Assembly (NCBI GenBank): GCA_964017155.1
Contig: OZ024854.1
Span: forward strand, 68,962,754 to 69,026,753
Reading direction: 5' to 3'
DNA from: Oasisia sp. SBJ-2009
Taxonomy: Eukaryota; Annelida; Polychaeta; Sabellida; Siboglinidae
Length of the DNA stretch: 64,000 nt
A program made the translations under genes and the position numbers. This document shows, in pieces, positions 23,757 through 35,652 of this stretch (positions are counted from its first letter, which is position 1; every line of letters begins with the position of its first letter). Under the pieces are notes generated by a model that saw only the letters and a list, made by a program, of their open reading frames with translations, made no database searches and was not told where the DNA came from.

Positions 23757-25552
23757 AGTGCCCAACTCCTAAAACTGCACCATCCAACTCCTAGAACTAG
23801 AAGTCATGCAACCATCCAACTCCTAGAACTAGAAGTCATGCACCATCCAACTCCTAGATCTAGAAGTCATGCACCTCCCAACTCCTAGAACTAGAAGTCA
23901 TGCACCATCCAACTCCTACAACTAGAAGTCATGCACCATCCAACTCCTAGAACTAGAAGTCATGCACCATCCAACTCCTAGATCTAGAAGTCATGCACCA
24001 TCCAACTCCTAGAACTAGAAGTCATGCACCATCCAACTCCTAGATCTAGAAGTCATGCACCGCCCAACTCCTAGAACTAGAAGTCATGCACCATCCAACT
24101 CCTACAACTAGAAGTCATGCACCATCCAACTCCTAGAACTAGAAGTCATGCACCATCCAACTCCTAGAACTAGAAGTCATGCACCATCCAACTCCTAGAA
24201 CTAGAAGTCATGCACCATCCAACTCCTAGATCTAGAAGTCATGCACCATCCAACTCCTACAACTAGAAGTCATGCACTATCCAACTCCTACAACTAGAAG
24301 TCATGCACCATCCAACTCCTACAACTAGAAGTCATGCACCATCCAACTCCTAGAACTAGAAGTCATGCACCATCCAACTCCTAGAACTAGAAGTCATGCA
24401 CCATCCAACTCCTAGATCTAGAAGTCATGCACCATCCAACTCCTAGAACTAGAAGTCATGCACCATCCAACTCCTAGAACTAGAAGTCATGCACCGCCCA
24501 ACTCCTATATCTAGAAGTCATGCACCATCCAACTCCTAGATCTAGAAGTCATGCACCATCCAACTCCTAGAACTAGAAGTCATGCACCATCCAACTCCTA
24601 GATCTAGAAGTCATGCACCATCCAACTCCTACAACTAGAAGTCATGCACTATCCAACTCCTACAACTAGAAGTCATGCACCATCCAACTCCTAGATCTAG
24701 AAGTCATGCACCATCCAACTCCTAGAACTAGAAGTCATGCACCGACCAACTCCTAGATCTAGAAGTCATGCACCATCCAACTCCTAGAACTAGAAGTCAT
24801 GCACCATCCAACTCCTAGAACTAGAAGTCATGCACCGCCCAACTCCTAGATCTAGAAGTCATGCACCATCCAACTCCTAGAACTAGAAGTCATGCACCAT
24901 CCAACTCCTAGATCTAGAAGTCATGCACCATCCAACTCCTAGAACTAGAAGTCATGCACCATCCAACTCCTAGAACTAGAAGTCATGCACCATCCAACTC
25001 CTAGATCTAGAAGTCATGCACCATCCAACTCCTACAACTAGAAGTCATGTACCATCCAACTCCTAGAACTAGAAGTCATGTACCATCCAACTCCTAGAAC
25101 TAGAAGTCATGCACCGCCCAACTCCTAGATCTAGAAGTCATGCACCATCCAACTCCTAGAACTAGAAGTCATGCACCATCCAACTCCTAGATCTAGAAGT
25201 CATGCACCATCCAACTCCTAGAACTAGAAGTCATGCACCATCCAACTCCTAGATCTAGAAGTCATGCACCATCAAACTCCTAGAACTAGAAGTCATGCAC
25301 CATCAAACTCCTAGATCTAGAAGTCATGCACCATCCAACTCCTAGAACTAGAAGTCATGCACCATCCAACTCCTAGAACTAGAAGTCATGCACCATCCAA
25401 CTCCTAGAACTAGAAGTCATGCACCATCCAACTCCTAGATCTAGAAGTCATGCACCATCCAACTCCTAGAACTAGAAGTCATGCACCATCCAACTCCTAG
25501 AACTAGAAGTCATGCACCATCCAACTCCTAGAACTAGAAGTCATGCACCATC
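23757..25552. repeat. Minisatellite, 31-bp unit
   Basis: About 57 units of catgcaccatccaactccta followed by gaactagaagt. The main variants are gaac, gatc and caac in the middle; the gatc variant creates the palindrome ctagatctag. Confidence 0.97.
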
Positions 25553-25762
25553 CTACAGGTGACTTGTGACAGGTGACTGGTGACAGGTGACAGGTGACTG
25601 GTGACTGGTGACTGGTGACAGGTGACTGGTGACTGGTGACTGGTGACTGGTGACTGGTGACTGGTGACAGGTGACTGGTGACTGGTGACTGGTGACTGGT
25701 GACTGGTGACAGGTGACTGGTGACTGGTGACAGGTGACTGGTGACTGGTGACAGGTGACAGT
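25553..25762. repeat. Minisatellite, 7-bp unit
   Basis: About 30 units of ggtgact or ggtgaca, starting exactly where the 31-bp array ends. Confidence 0.95.
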
Positions 25763-26786
25763 CCACATATTGTGGCGCTTGTCTCACCGTTGTAGTGTGT
25801 CTAAGTATAGTCAGTGGGTTACAGACAGTAGCAGCAAAGTGAGTCCAGTCTATACTCTCCAATCCTAATACAAAAGAATGTGAACCATAGTTTCTGAGTA
25901 AGCAGCAGTACAGAGTTTAATCCACTCACTAAGTAGCACATCGAGTGGGGCCAGGCACAGAATGAGACTTAGTAAGTGCAAATTCCATGACCTGGATCCC
26001 TCAACACTGATAATCACTCAATATGTGCCGGCTTAAGAATAAGCCTCAAGAAAACTTGCATCTGGTGTTAATGTGACTTGTTTTGCATGATTTCAAACAC
26101 GAAACAAATTGCTGCAGCTAATAGTGGTAGTTGTTGGAAGATGGTGAACATCTTATCCCCCTACTTCACCCTCCTTGAGGCTCAGCAATGCCCTCACACC
26201 TCGTTTGCCTCACACCCCTGTTGCCTTGCACTATTCTTGCCTTGCACCCGCTTTGCCAAAATGTCAGAGACAAACACAAGGAATATGCAGCCCTCCAACA
26301 AATAGTGAACTGAAGTACTGCCAGTTAGTACAGATGCTACATTGAACTATTGACATCAGTGACAACAGACAGTCAGGGCTACCTGAGCCACACAAAAACT
26401 ATGTTAATTTGTAAAAAGTACTCTTTCAGGTCAATGTTGTAACTGCTTATTTATCAACGTAACACAAACAATTGTCAACCACAGCACCTACATTCAGGGA
26501 TTCATAATTTTATGAGTCACCTGTCTGCTAGGTCGTAGAGTACCACCAGGCTCATGTCACAGTTAAGACTGCTTCCTGGTCACAACCACAACTCTGTTGT
26601 CAGTAGTCTGCCATAACTGTGTTGTTGTTGCTGGTGTCAGAATGTTGTGGGGCCAACTGTTCTATCACTGTTGTTGCCAGTGTCAGTATGTTGCTTGAGC
26701 CGGGTGTTGTATCATGTGTTGTTGTTGCAGGACTCAGGATGTCACAAGCCCAAGTTTTGCTTCATGTGTTACGCTGTTGTTGCTAT

Positions 26787-27075
26787 ACCGAGTGTTGTAA
26801 CATGTGTTGTTGTTAGGCTGTGTGTTGTAACATGTGTTGTTGTTAAGCCGAGTGTTGTAACATGTGTTGTTGTTAGGCTGTGTGTTGTAACATGTGTTGT
26901 TGTTAGGCCGAGTGTTGTAACATGTGTTGTTGTTAGGCCGAGTGTTGTAACATGTGTTGTTGTTAGGCCGAATGTTGTAACATGTGTTGTTGTTAGGCCG
27001 AGTGTTGTAACATGTGTTGTTGTTAGGCCGAGTGTTGTAACATGTGTTGTTGTTAGGCCGAGTGTTGTAACATGA
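26787..27075. repeat. 30-bp minisatellite abutting the GT61 coding exon
   Basis: About nine and a half units of ggccgagtgttgtaacatgt followed by gttgttgtta. The unit resembles the 5' end of the following coding exon (gggccgggcgttgtatcaca at about 27110). Each unit ends ttgttgttag, an acceptor-like sequence. See findings. Confidence 0.95.
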
Positions 27076-27090
27076 GTTGTGTTGTTGTTG

Positions 27091-27093
27091 CAG
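27091..27093 (+). promoter_or_regulatory. Probable splice acceptor of the GT61 gene
   Basis: ttgttgttgcag ends at 27093, nine bases before the proposed start ATG at 27102. The 5' non-coding exon was not identified. The pyrimidine tract is a GTT repeat rather than C/T-rich. Confidence 0.5.
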
Positions 27094-27101
27094 GTGTCAA
27101 T

Positions 27102-28571
27102 ATGTCCCTGGGCCGGGCGTTGTATCACATGCTGTGGCGCAAGAAATATGTGTTCCTCCTTCTACTCATAGGGTGCGCCACTGCCACCCTGGTGATGCAA
27201 CTGTCGAGCAAGACACCCTCCAAGACAGACATCCTGAAACGTCACCACTACAACCTGCCGCTGCCAAAGGGCGTCAGCTACTCCGCCTGGTGGGAGAAAC
27301 TGCCAAACGGAACCCACAAAACGCGGATGTCAGTGCGACATAAACTGTTCTACAACCCCCACAAGCCACCCTCCCTGTTCACGGAGTGGCAGGCGAGTGT
27401 GGAGACAGGCTGTGCGGGGAACCTTGTCGCATATGCACATGAGTTTGTACATTTCCACTACATTGTCCTTGATCGGAAGTTGTTGAAGGGGCGGCAAGGG
27501 GGCGAGCAGATCAAGGAGGTGATCAACCAGAGTGAGCAGGTGGAGTACCACGAGTGTACGTACGGCTGCTTCCTCCTGGCCTGTGTCGCCCGCCCCGAGT
27601 ACTTCTTCAAAAATGAGAACCACCTGATCTCCTGGTACGAGGGGCTGCGTACACTCAAGCGGCTGCCAAGAAAGGTGAACAAAACATGCAAAAAGTTCAC
27701 GATAATGATCGTGCGCTATGAGTACGCAAACATTTACCACACATTGACAGACTTCTACAACACATTCCTTCTCATGAACTTCTTCAATCGGACGCAGCAT
27801 GACACTAATATCCTCATTGTCGACGGTCATCCCCAGGGTCAACTGGACCCTATCTGGAACACGCTCTTCAACTCGTCAGTGCGCATTTCATCGCTTCCCA
27901 GACGCACTCTCTTCACCAATGCTGTGTGGGGCATGCTGGGATACAATAGCCCGATTCTGGTGCACGATCTTGAAGAGATTCCACTAATTGAGGAGTTCCG
28001 TGAGTTCTTCCTCTCCTCCTACCACATGGCAGACAGCCACCAGTTGGACTGTCAACACCTGTCTGTGCTGTTTATCTGGAGACACGACTACTTGGCCCAC
28101 CCTCGCAACCCCGAAGGTGTCGTTTCACGCAAGATTGCAAATGAACGCGAGCTGCTGAACTTCACAAAAACAACATACCCACATTTTTCAGTTCGTGGCG
28201 TTCAGATCGACCAGTTTGAGTTTATGCACCAGTTGCAGCTAGTGACAGACACAGACATCCTGATTGGCATGCACGGAGCAGGCCTCACACACACCGTGTT
28301 TCTGCCCAAACATGCCACGCTCATCGAACTCATTCCCATGTACTGGGCCTACAACGCACACGGACACTTTGAGGCATTCGCCAAGTGGCGCCACCTACAC
28401 TACATCTCGTGGGAGAACGAGATTGACGCTAACGAGGTGGAGGAGAAATACACAAACATTCCAACAGACGTGTTACACGACCTCATTGAAAAAGCTATCA
28501 CCCAAATGTGTAGAACACGCCCAACACCAGCAGAAGTTGCGCCCAAGACAAGTCACCTTCCTCATTCGTGA
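27102..28571 (+). CDS. GT61-family glycosyltransferase, type II membrane protein
   Basis: A 489-residue protein. Residues 16-34 (YVFLLLLIGCATATLVMQL) form one hydrophobic segment behind a short basic cytoplasmic tail, as in Golgi type II glycosyltransferases; the rest would be lumenal. The C-terminal half has the layout of the DUF563/GT61 fold shared by plant beta-1,2-xylosyltransferase, EOGT and POMGNT2, including FIWRHDYLAHPRNP and the signature GMHGAGLTH at 389-397, followed by FLPKHATLIELIP. Six N-glycosylation sequons are visible (NGT, NQS, NKT, NRT, NSS, NFT). There is no C-terminal ER-retention motif. The start was chosen at 27102 because the open frame upstream is only minisatellite and an acceptor lies at 27093; M10 is an alternative. 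Donor and acceptor sugars cannot be read from sequence. Because gastropods are known to make beta-1,2-xylosylated N-glycans, a xylosyltransferase role is one possibility. Confidence 0.9.
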   Translation: MSLGRALYHMLWRKKYVFLLLLIGCATATLVMQLSSKTPSKTDILKRHHYNLPLPKGVSYSAWWEKLPNGTHKTRMSVRHKLFYNPHKPPSLFTEWQASVETGCAGNLVAYAHEFVHFHYIVLDRKLLKGRQGGEQIKEVINQSEQVEYHECTYGCFLLACVARPEYFFKNENHLISWYEGLRTLKRLPRKVNKTCKKFTIMIVRYEYANIYHTLTDFYNTFLLMNFFNRTQHDTNILIVDGHPQGQLDPIWNTLFNSSVRISSLPRRTLFTNAVWGMLGYNSPILVHDLEEIPLIEEFREFFLSSYHMADSHQLDCQHLSVLFIWRHDYLAHPRNPEGVVSRKIANERELLNFTKTTYPHFSVRGVQIDQFEFMHQLQLVTDTDILIGMHGAGLTHTVFLPKHATLIELIPMYWAYNAHGHFEAFAKWRHLHYISWENEIDANEVEEKYTNIPTDVLHDLIEKAITQMCRTRPTPAEVAPKTSHLPHS

Positions 28572-28599
28572 TTCGTCATTCTACATTTGCGTTGCCTCC

Positions 28600-31130
28600 A
28601 AGGGGTGGGGCTTGAGAAATATTGCTCAAGACATTTTCTGTCTATAAAATAGTCTGTAAATGAATTATATTCCATATAATTTGTGAATTAATGATACTGT
28701 GTTTGTAATTTTAATTGTATTGCATCAGAAAGGTGGATAAAAACACATTTACAGATGCAGATTTTTACGGAGCTGTGTGGGGCAATCACTTAGATGTTGT
28801 TTGTTTATTAAAGGTAAGGTTTTGTTGATTGATATTTTTTGTTGAATTGGCTGTAAATAGGTTGGTTGTCTATTGTAATGTACATGTGAGTATATTCTCT
28901 ATATAAACTGGTGGGCTGGATCTACCTTGGGGTACCTCCTAGGACATGGTTGTGACTATCACAAATGTACAGCTAACATAGTAATATAACACGCACACTT
29001 GCATCAAATGACAATATGTAACATTAATTAAGATTTGTAAGGAATTATATTTTGATAGTTGACACTTTGAATTAATTTATATTTTAGGTTAGTGAACACA
29101 TCGTATTAATGTGAAGCGCTTTGATTGATATTTAGTTAGCTAAAAAGCGCTATATTATATTAAGCAACGGAATTATTATTATTATTATTTGAAAATAAAT
29201 CCTTTTGTTGCGATGTTATCAATTTTTGTTCCTTTTTCTTATACTGTTGAATGACCCAAGATTGGGTTGCTGAGTGGGTCTGTGTGCAGCACTCTGTACA
29301 TCTCCAGCCACCTGTCGTATGAGCTGCCAGCTAGACAGATAGTGGAGGACAAATGTCACACATAATTAGAATGCTGTGTGATATATCAGTGTAGGACAAA
29401 CATCGCACAAAATTAGAATGCTGTGTGATATATCAAACATTTCATACGGTCTGTGCGTTGGTTGTTTGTCAAGAATGTGGCTGGTGTAGGCAACTCATAT
29501 TCTATTGGACTCGACTCAAATGTGCCATATACCCACTGAGTCAGGGTGCTATGTTCAGCTCACTCCATATCAAGCCTTCATAGTACACACTACACACTAC
29601 ACACTACACACTACACACTACACACTACACACTACACACTACACACTACACTGGCACTGACAAACACCAGTTTAATCAGCAAGTCCAGGAATGCCATACT
29701 GTTTAACCGACTGACTGTATCCGTATTACTACACAAGTATCAACTAATTTGTTGTTATCAAAATTGTACATTCTACATTCATTGACCTGTGCTCATCTTG
29801 AGCCTGTCGCTTACCATTTATTATATGTAAACTGTATAAAGGTAGGCAGAGGTCGGCAACCAAATGTTGCAAACAAAATTTGGATCGCTGCCAAAAATGG
29901 GTGTATCCAGTATCCACACTAAAAATACACCTGAATGATCTGATGGTTAATGACCTTTGGATCAGTAGAACATCTGTGGTTAGCACCTGGTGTGTGTTAC
30001 ACGTTGTTAATGTTGCAACATTTCTACAGAGACAATTAAACAACCAACAGTGACACAAAGGTGGCAGTTGTTCAGAGAATCACTGCGTGTGAAGTGGCAA
30101 GTTGTAGGAACCAGTTCTGTGATACATCACAATAGATCCTTTTTTCAAAATTTTCAGAGCATGAATGTAAAAGGTAATTTGCATACCTGGTATTTCTGTT
30201 TTGCTGTACATCAGATGGTTAATGGAGCTATCACGTATGTGAGCAAAATTTTCATTCTAAAGATGAAAATACCTCACTACAGTTAATTTTTCAAACAATT
30301 TACCTGTGGCTGCATTTATGAACCAGTGAAGTGCTCTGATTTTGTGAGGTTTTATCAAGCACATTTATATAAAACCCTTTCATGTTTTATGTTATGCCTG
30401 TGAGTTGTTCATATATTACAATTTACAAGTGAACAAGTTCAAGAAAAGCTCTGTCTTGTTAATGAAACTTGAGTCGCTCCCCAAAAGGTTTCAAACTGCT
30501 GGGATGTGAGCTGGGACTCCAGTCCTTTGTGGGTCTGTGGTCTCCATTCACGTGTTTAGCATCAACCTTCCCAAGCTCCAGGACACTGTCTTCACTCTCC
30601 TACCTACAATGACCCTGCATAGAATTAAATTACCCTTCATGGAGTCTGTGGTGGACCCCCCCCCCCCCGCACCTCAACGTACACTAATTTCTTTCAAAAC
30701 GTTCTGCACGAGACTGTTGGCATTTCATGTTTACTATTAATAAAGGTTACTTTTATAATTATTATTTATGTAAATATGATTATAAGATACAAAACACTCC
30801 TCTACATAAGTTATAGTTATATTCATGGAATAAACGTGCTTGTGTCATGTAATTAATACTAACACCCAATCTCTTACAACCATTTACTGCTGCCACCATC
30901 ATGTGCTATCGACAACCATCAGCAGGGACAAAGTCACAGTTTCAGACAGACTGTCCCATCATCTGGTGAGAGGCCCAACAGTCCATGATGCAGACTGCCA
31001 ACAATGGCTGAAATATCAAAGTCAGTTTTCAAATATATAGCTAAAACAATCAGCATAAAATTATTTGTCTAACCTCATGTTACATGTTAGTTTCCATTCA
31101 GTACAATGGTGGCTATCACATATCACATAT
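28600..31130. other. 3' flank of the GT61 gene and gene-free spacer
   Basis: A possible polyadenylation signal AATAAA is at 29194-29199. A 7-bp repeat (acactac) occupies about 29586-29650 and a C run lies near 30658-30667. No exon on either strand is recognised; I looked here in particular for missing CDK20 exons and found none. Confidence 0.5.
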
Positions 31131-31139
31131 GAAAGACCA

Positions 31140-33052
31140 AATGAATGTACAGTACATGTAGTACAGTATGCATAGTACAGTGTACACTATACTTAGTACA
31201 GTATGCATAATACAGTATACATAGTACAGTGTACAGTACACATACTTCAGTGAATGGTATGCATAGTACAGTGTACAGTATGCATAGTAGCTTACAATAT
31301 GTGTAGTACAGTGTACATTATGTGTAGTACAGAATGTATTATAGTGTACAGTATATATTATACAGTGTGTGTAGTATAGTGTCCAGTATGTGTAGAACAG
31401 TATGTGTAGTATAGTGTACAGTATGTGTAGCACAGTGTATGGGTAGTACGGTGTACATTGTGTGTAGTACAGTGTACAGTGTGTGTAGTACAATGTGTAT
31501 AGTACAGTGTACAACATGTGTAGTACGGTGTGTGTAGTACAGCGAACAATGTGTGTAATACAGTGTACAGTGTGCATAGTACAGTGTACAGTGTGTATAG
31601 TACAGTGTACAGTGTGTAAAGTACAGTGTATAAAGTACAGTGTATATAGTGTGTACTATAGTGTACAGTGTGTGTGTGTGTGTGTGTGTGTGTAGTACAG
31701 TGTACAGTGTGTGTAGTACAGTGTGTATAGTACAGTGTACAGTGTGTGTATAGTAGAGTGCACAGAATGTGTAGTACAGTGTATAGTGTATGTAAGTACA
31801 GTGTGTAGTATGTGTAGTACATTGTACAGTGTGTATATTACAGTGTACACTGAATGTAGTACAGTGTATAAGTACAGTGTACAGTGTGTAGTACAATGTA
31901 CAGTGTGTGTAGTGCAGTGTACACTATGTGTAGTACAGTGTACATTGTGTACAGTACAGTGTACAGTGAATGTAGTACAGTGTACAGTGTGAATAGTACA
32001 TTGTGTGTTGTACAGTGTACAGTGTGTGTAGTACAGTGTACAGTGTGTGTAGTAGAGTGTACAGTGTGTATACTACAGTGTACAGTGTGTGTGTGTAGTA
32101 CAGTGTACAGTGAATGTAGTACAGTGTATAGTGTGTATAGTACAGTGTACAGTGTGTAGTACAGTGTGTAGTACAGTGTGTGTAGCACAGTGTACAGTGT
32201 GTGTAGTACAGTGTACAGTGTATAGTACAGTGTGTAGTACAGTGTGTGTAGTACAGTGTACAGTGTGTAGTACAGTGTACAGTGTGTGTAGTACACTGTG
32301 TAGTACAGTGTACAGTGTGTGTAGTACAGTGTACAGTGTGTGTAGTACAGTGTACAGTGTGTGTAGTACAGTGTACAGTGTGTGTAGTACAGTGTACAGT
32401 GTGTGTAGTACAGTGTACAGTGTGTGTAGTACTGTGTACAGTGTGTGTAGTACAGTGTACAGTGTGTGTAGTACAGTGTGTGTAGTACAGTGTACAGTGT
32501 GTGTAGTACAGTGTACAGTGTGTGTAGTACAGTGTACAGTGTGTGTAGTACAGTGTACAGTGTGTGTAGTACAGTGTACAGTGTGTGTAGTACAGTGTAC
32601 AGTGTGTGTAGTACAATGTGTGTAGTACAGTGTACAGTGTGTGTAGTACAGTGTACAGTGTGTGTAGTACAGTGTATAGTGTGTGTAGTACAGTGTGTGT
32701 AGTACAGTGTACAGTGTGTGTAGTACAGTGTACAGTGTGTGTAGTACAGTGTACAGTGTGTGTAGTACAGTGTACAGTGTGTGTAGTACAGTGTACAGTG
32801 TGTGTAGTACAGTGTACAGTGTGTGTAGTACAGTGTACATTGTGTGTAGTACAGTGTACAGTGTGTGTAGTACAGTGTATAGCGTGTGTAGTACAGTGTG
32901 TGTAGTACAGTGTACAGTGTGTGTAGTACAGTGTACAGTGTGTGTAGTACAGTGTACAGTGTGTGTAGTACAGTGTACAGTGTGTGTAGTACAGTGTACA
33001 GTGTGTGTAGTACAGTGTACAGTGTGTGTAGTACAGTGTACAGTGTGTGTAG
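31140..33052. repeat. Minisatellite, 21-bp TGTAC-rich unit
   Basis: Units of gtacagtgtacagtgtgtgt plus a, highly regular at about 32280-33050 and progressively degraded towards 31140. The core tgtacagtgtac is nearly self-complementary. An inner TG dinucleotide run is at about 31668-31692. Confidence 0.95.
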
Positions 33053-33074
33053 TCTGTCTGCAGTTAGAGCTGCC

Positions 33075-34272
33075 AGAGCTCCCTGGAATGGAGGGAGGAG
33101 GGAGCAGAGTGGGTTCTCCTCCATGGAGTGGGGGGAGCGGAGTGGGTTCTCCTCCCTGGAGTGGAGGGAGGAGGGAGCGGAGTGGGTTCTCCATGGAGTG
33201 GAGGGAGGAGGGAGCGGAGTGGGTTCTCCTCCATGGAGTGGAGGGAGGAGGGAGCGGAGTGGAGTGGGTTCTCCTCCATGGAGTGGGGGGATGAGGGAGC
33301 GGAGTGGGTTCTCCTCCCTGGAGTGGAGGGAGGAGGGAGCTGAGTGGGTTCTCCTCCATGGAGTGGAGGGAGGAGGGAGCGGAGTGGGTTCTCCTCCATA
33401 GAGTGGGGGGAGGAGGGAGCGGAGTGGGTTCTCCTCCCTGGAGTGGAGGGAGGAGGGAGCGGAGTGGGTTCTCCTCCATAGAGTGGGGGGAGGAGGGAGC
33501 GGAGTGGGTTCTCCTCCATAGAGTGGGGGGAGGAGGGAGCGGAGTGGGTTCTCCTCCCTGGAGTGGAGGGAGGAGGGAGCTGAGTGGGTTCTCCTCCCTG
33601 GAGTGGAGGGAGGAGGGAGCAGAGTGGGTTCTCCTCCCTGGAGTGGAGGGAGGAGGGAGCGGAGTGGGTTCTCCTCCCTGGAGTGGAGGGAGGAGGGAGC
33701 GGAGTGGGTTCTCCTCCATAGAGTGGGGGGAGGAGGGAGCGGAGTGGGTTCTCCTCCCTGGAGTGGAGGGAGGAGGGAGCGGAGTGGGTTCTCCTCCCTG
33801 GAGTGGAGGGAGCGGAGTGGGTTCTCCTCCATAGAGTGGAGGGAGGAGGGAGCGGAGTGGGTTCTCCTCCCTGGAGTGGAGGGAGGAGCGAGCGGAGTGG
33901 GTTCTCCTCCCTGGAGTGGAGGGAGGAGGGAGCGGAGTGGGTTCTCCTCCATAGAGTGGAGGGAGGAGTGAGCGGAGTGGGTTCTCCTCCCTGGAGTGGA
34001 GGGAGGAGGGAGCGGAGTGGGTTCTCCTCCATAGAGTGGAGGGAGGAGTGAGCGGAGTGGGTTCTCCTCCATAGAGTGGAGGGAGGAGTGAGCGGAGTGG
34101 GTTCTCCTCCCTGGAGTGGAGGGAGGAGGGAGCGGAGTGGGTTCTCCTCCATAGAGTGGAGGGAGGAGGGAGCGGAGTGGGTTCTCCTCCCTGGAGTGGA
34201 GGGAGGAGGGAGCGGAGTGGGTTCTCCTCCATGGAGTGGAGGGAGGAGGGAGCGGAGTGGGTTCTCCTCCCT
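33075..34272. repeat. Minisatellite, 40-bp G/A-rich unit
   Basis: About 30 units of gagtggagggaggagggagc followed by ggagtgggttctcctccatag or ccctg variants. The strand asymmetry is strong: G plus A dominates the plus strand. The switch from the 21-bp array happens within about 25 bases near 33055. Confidence 0.95.
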
Positions 34273-35039
34273 GCTGCCTATGGAGTCAGCCTCCCAGGTG
34301 ACAGGGATTGTGGGAGAGTCCTCCTGGGACACCTCAGGTCCTGGGCATCGTGAGGCCCAGGGGAGTGTGGTGTGGGTCTGGGAGGAGAAGGGGCCAGCAG
34401 TGAGAAGTGTTCTCTTGGCAAATCAAATGTGTTGTTTCAACAGCGACATAAACAGATACAAACACAGAGTGTTGCTGGTGGTGTCATTCTGTCACTCCAT
34501 TGGCAACAATTAAGTTTAAGTTTGACACTCTCCCCCTTGTACAGTAACTATATCACATGACAGTGGACTGGGATATTATGGACTTATAAAACACATACTT
34601 GTGTGAGATTGATCCGAATCCAACATGGATATCTCTAACCGCTTCCATTGTGATTAAGACAATGTTCACAGTTACGATGGATGTCTAGATATTGTTTTAA
34701 CAACGTTTTTAATTTGGGTCTGGATTTAATGTTTTGTATCTTATAATGAAGATTATTCTGTATTTCTTTAAACTATGTTTAGGCAACGTAGATGTTAAGA
34801 GCGTTTTAGGCTTCTCTGTACATCAGAGGCTGTAATGTCTGGTAAGTTTGATGTTAGTGGCTAAGTTATTTTCTGGTGTATCATAGGTAATGTTTAAAGG
34901 ATTTAGGCAGTGTACAATGGTTAATGTCACACATAGATAGTAGAATATGCAACCTGTAGATAATTCTATATCAGCAAACTTGCATATATTTTCACATTTA
35001 AAAATAGGATTAGTATGACAGTCATGATAATATATCAGA

Positions 35040-35400
35040 CAGAAAGATCCACCAGACAATGTCTGTTCAGTGACAGAAAGATCCATGAGAAAATATATAT
35101 TCAGTGACAGAAAGATCCACAAAAACTCTATTCGGTGACAGAAAGATCCACCAGAAAATGTATATTCTGTGATAGAAAGATCCATAAAAGTCTATTCAAT
35201 GATAGAAAGATCCACCAGCCATGAAAGTGTCAACTCGTTGAGACTAAAACCCACCTAACAAAATGTCAACTCAGTGACAGAAAGACCCACCAGACAAAGT
35301 GTCAACTCAGTGACAGAAAGACCCACCAGACAAAGTGTCAACTTAGTGACAGAAAGACCCACCAGACAAAGTGTCAACTCAGTGACAGAAAGACCCACCA
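35040..35400. repeat. Short related minisatellites, about 36-bp unit
   Basis: The right part has about four units of acaaagtgtcaactcagtg followed by acagaaagacccaccag. The left part is a more diverged version with gacagaaagatccacca. Confidence 0.85.
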
Positions 35401-35574
35401 CTAAAAGAGTAAAACTTGGTAAATACCCATAAAGTAAAGACGCGCCAGGCCAAATGCAGTCGTTTACCACTAGTTAGTGCGATACCAATATGTGACTAGT
35501 TTCGCCCCCTGCTGGGCAATGATTGTGGCAGTTTATATTTATAGTTCACACTTAATCTACCAGATGGCGTAACA

Positions 35575-35580
35575 ACACAC

Positions 35581-35649
<69 letters not shown>
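35575..35649. repeat. (CA)n microsatellite
   Basis: Nearly perfect CA run of about 75 bases. Confidence 0.95.

Positions 35650-35652
<3 letters not shown>

Noticed and set aside
23757..25552. Regularly spaced repeats that might be taken for a CRISPR array
   Set aside because: Units are contiguous with no unique spacers, there are no cas genes, and the genome is eukaryotic.
29586..29650. 7-bp ACACTAC repeat as possible interstitial telomere sequence
   Set aside because: It does not match TTAGGG or other known animal telomere repeats; it is a simple microsatellite.
31838..34232. Open frames of over 700 codons on the minus strand
   Set aside because: They cross two unrelated minisatellites (21 bp and 40 bp), which no real protein-coding gene would do in this form.
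34260..34430. Possible CDK20 C-terminal exon on the minus strand
   Set aside because: An open stretch with LLTAGPFSSQ-type residues follows an AG, but it lacks the helices and motifs expected after the APE segment and runs into the 40-bp minisatellite.
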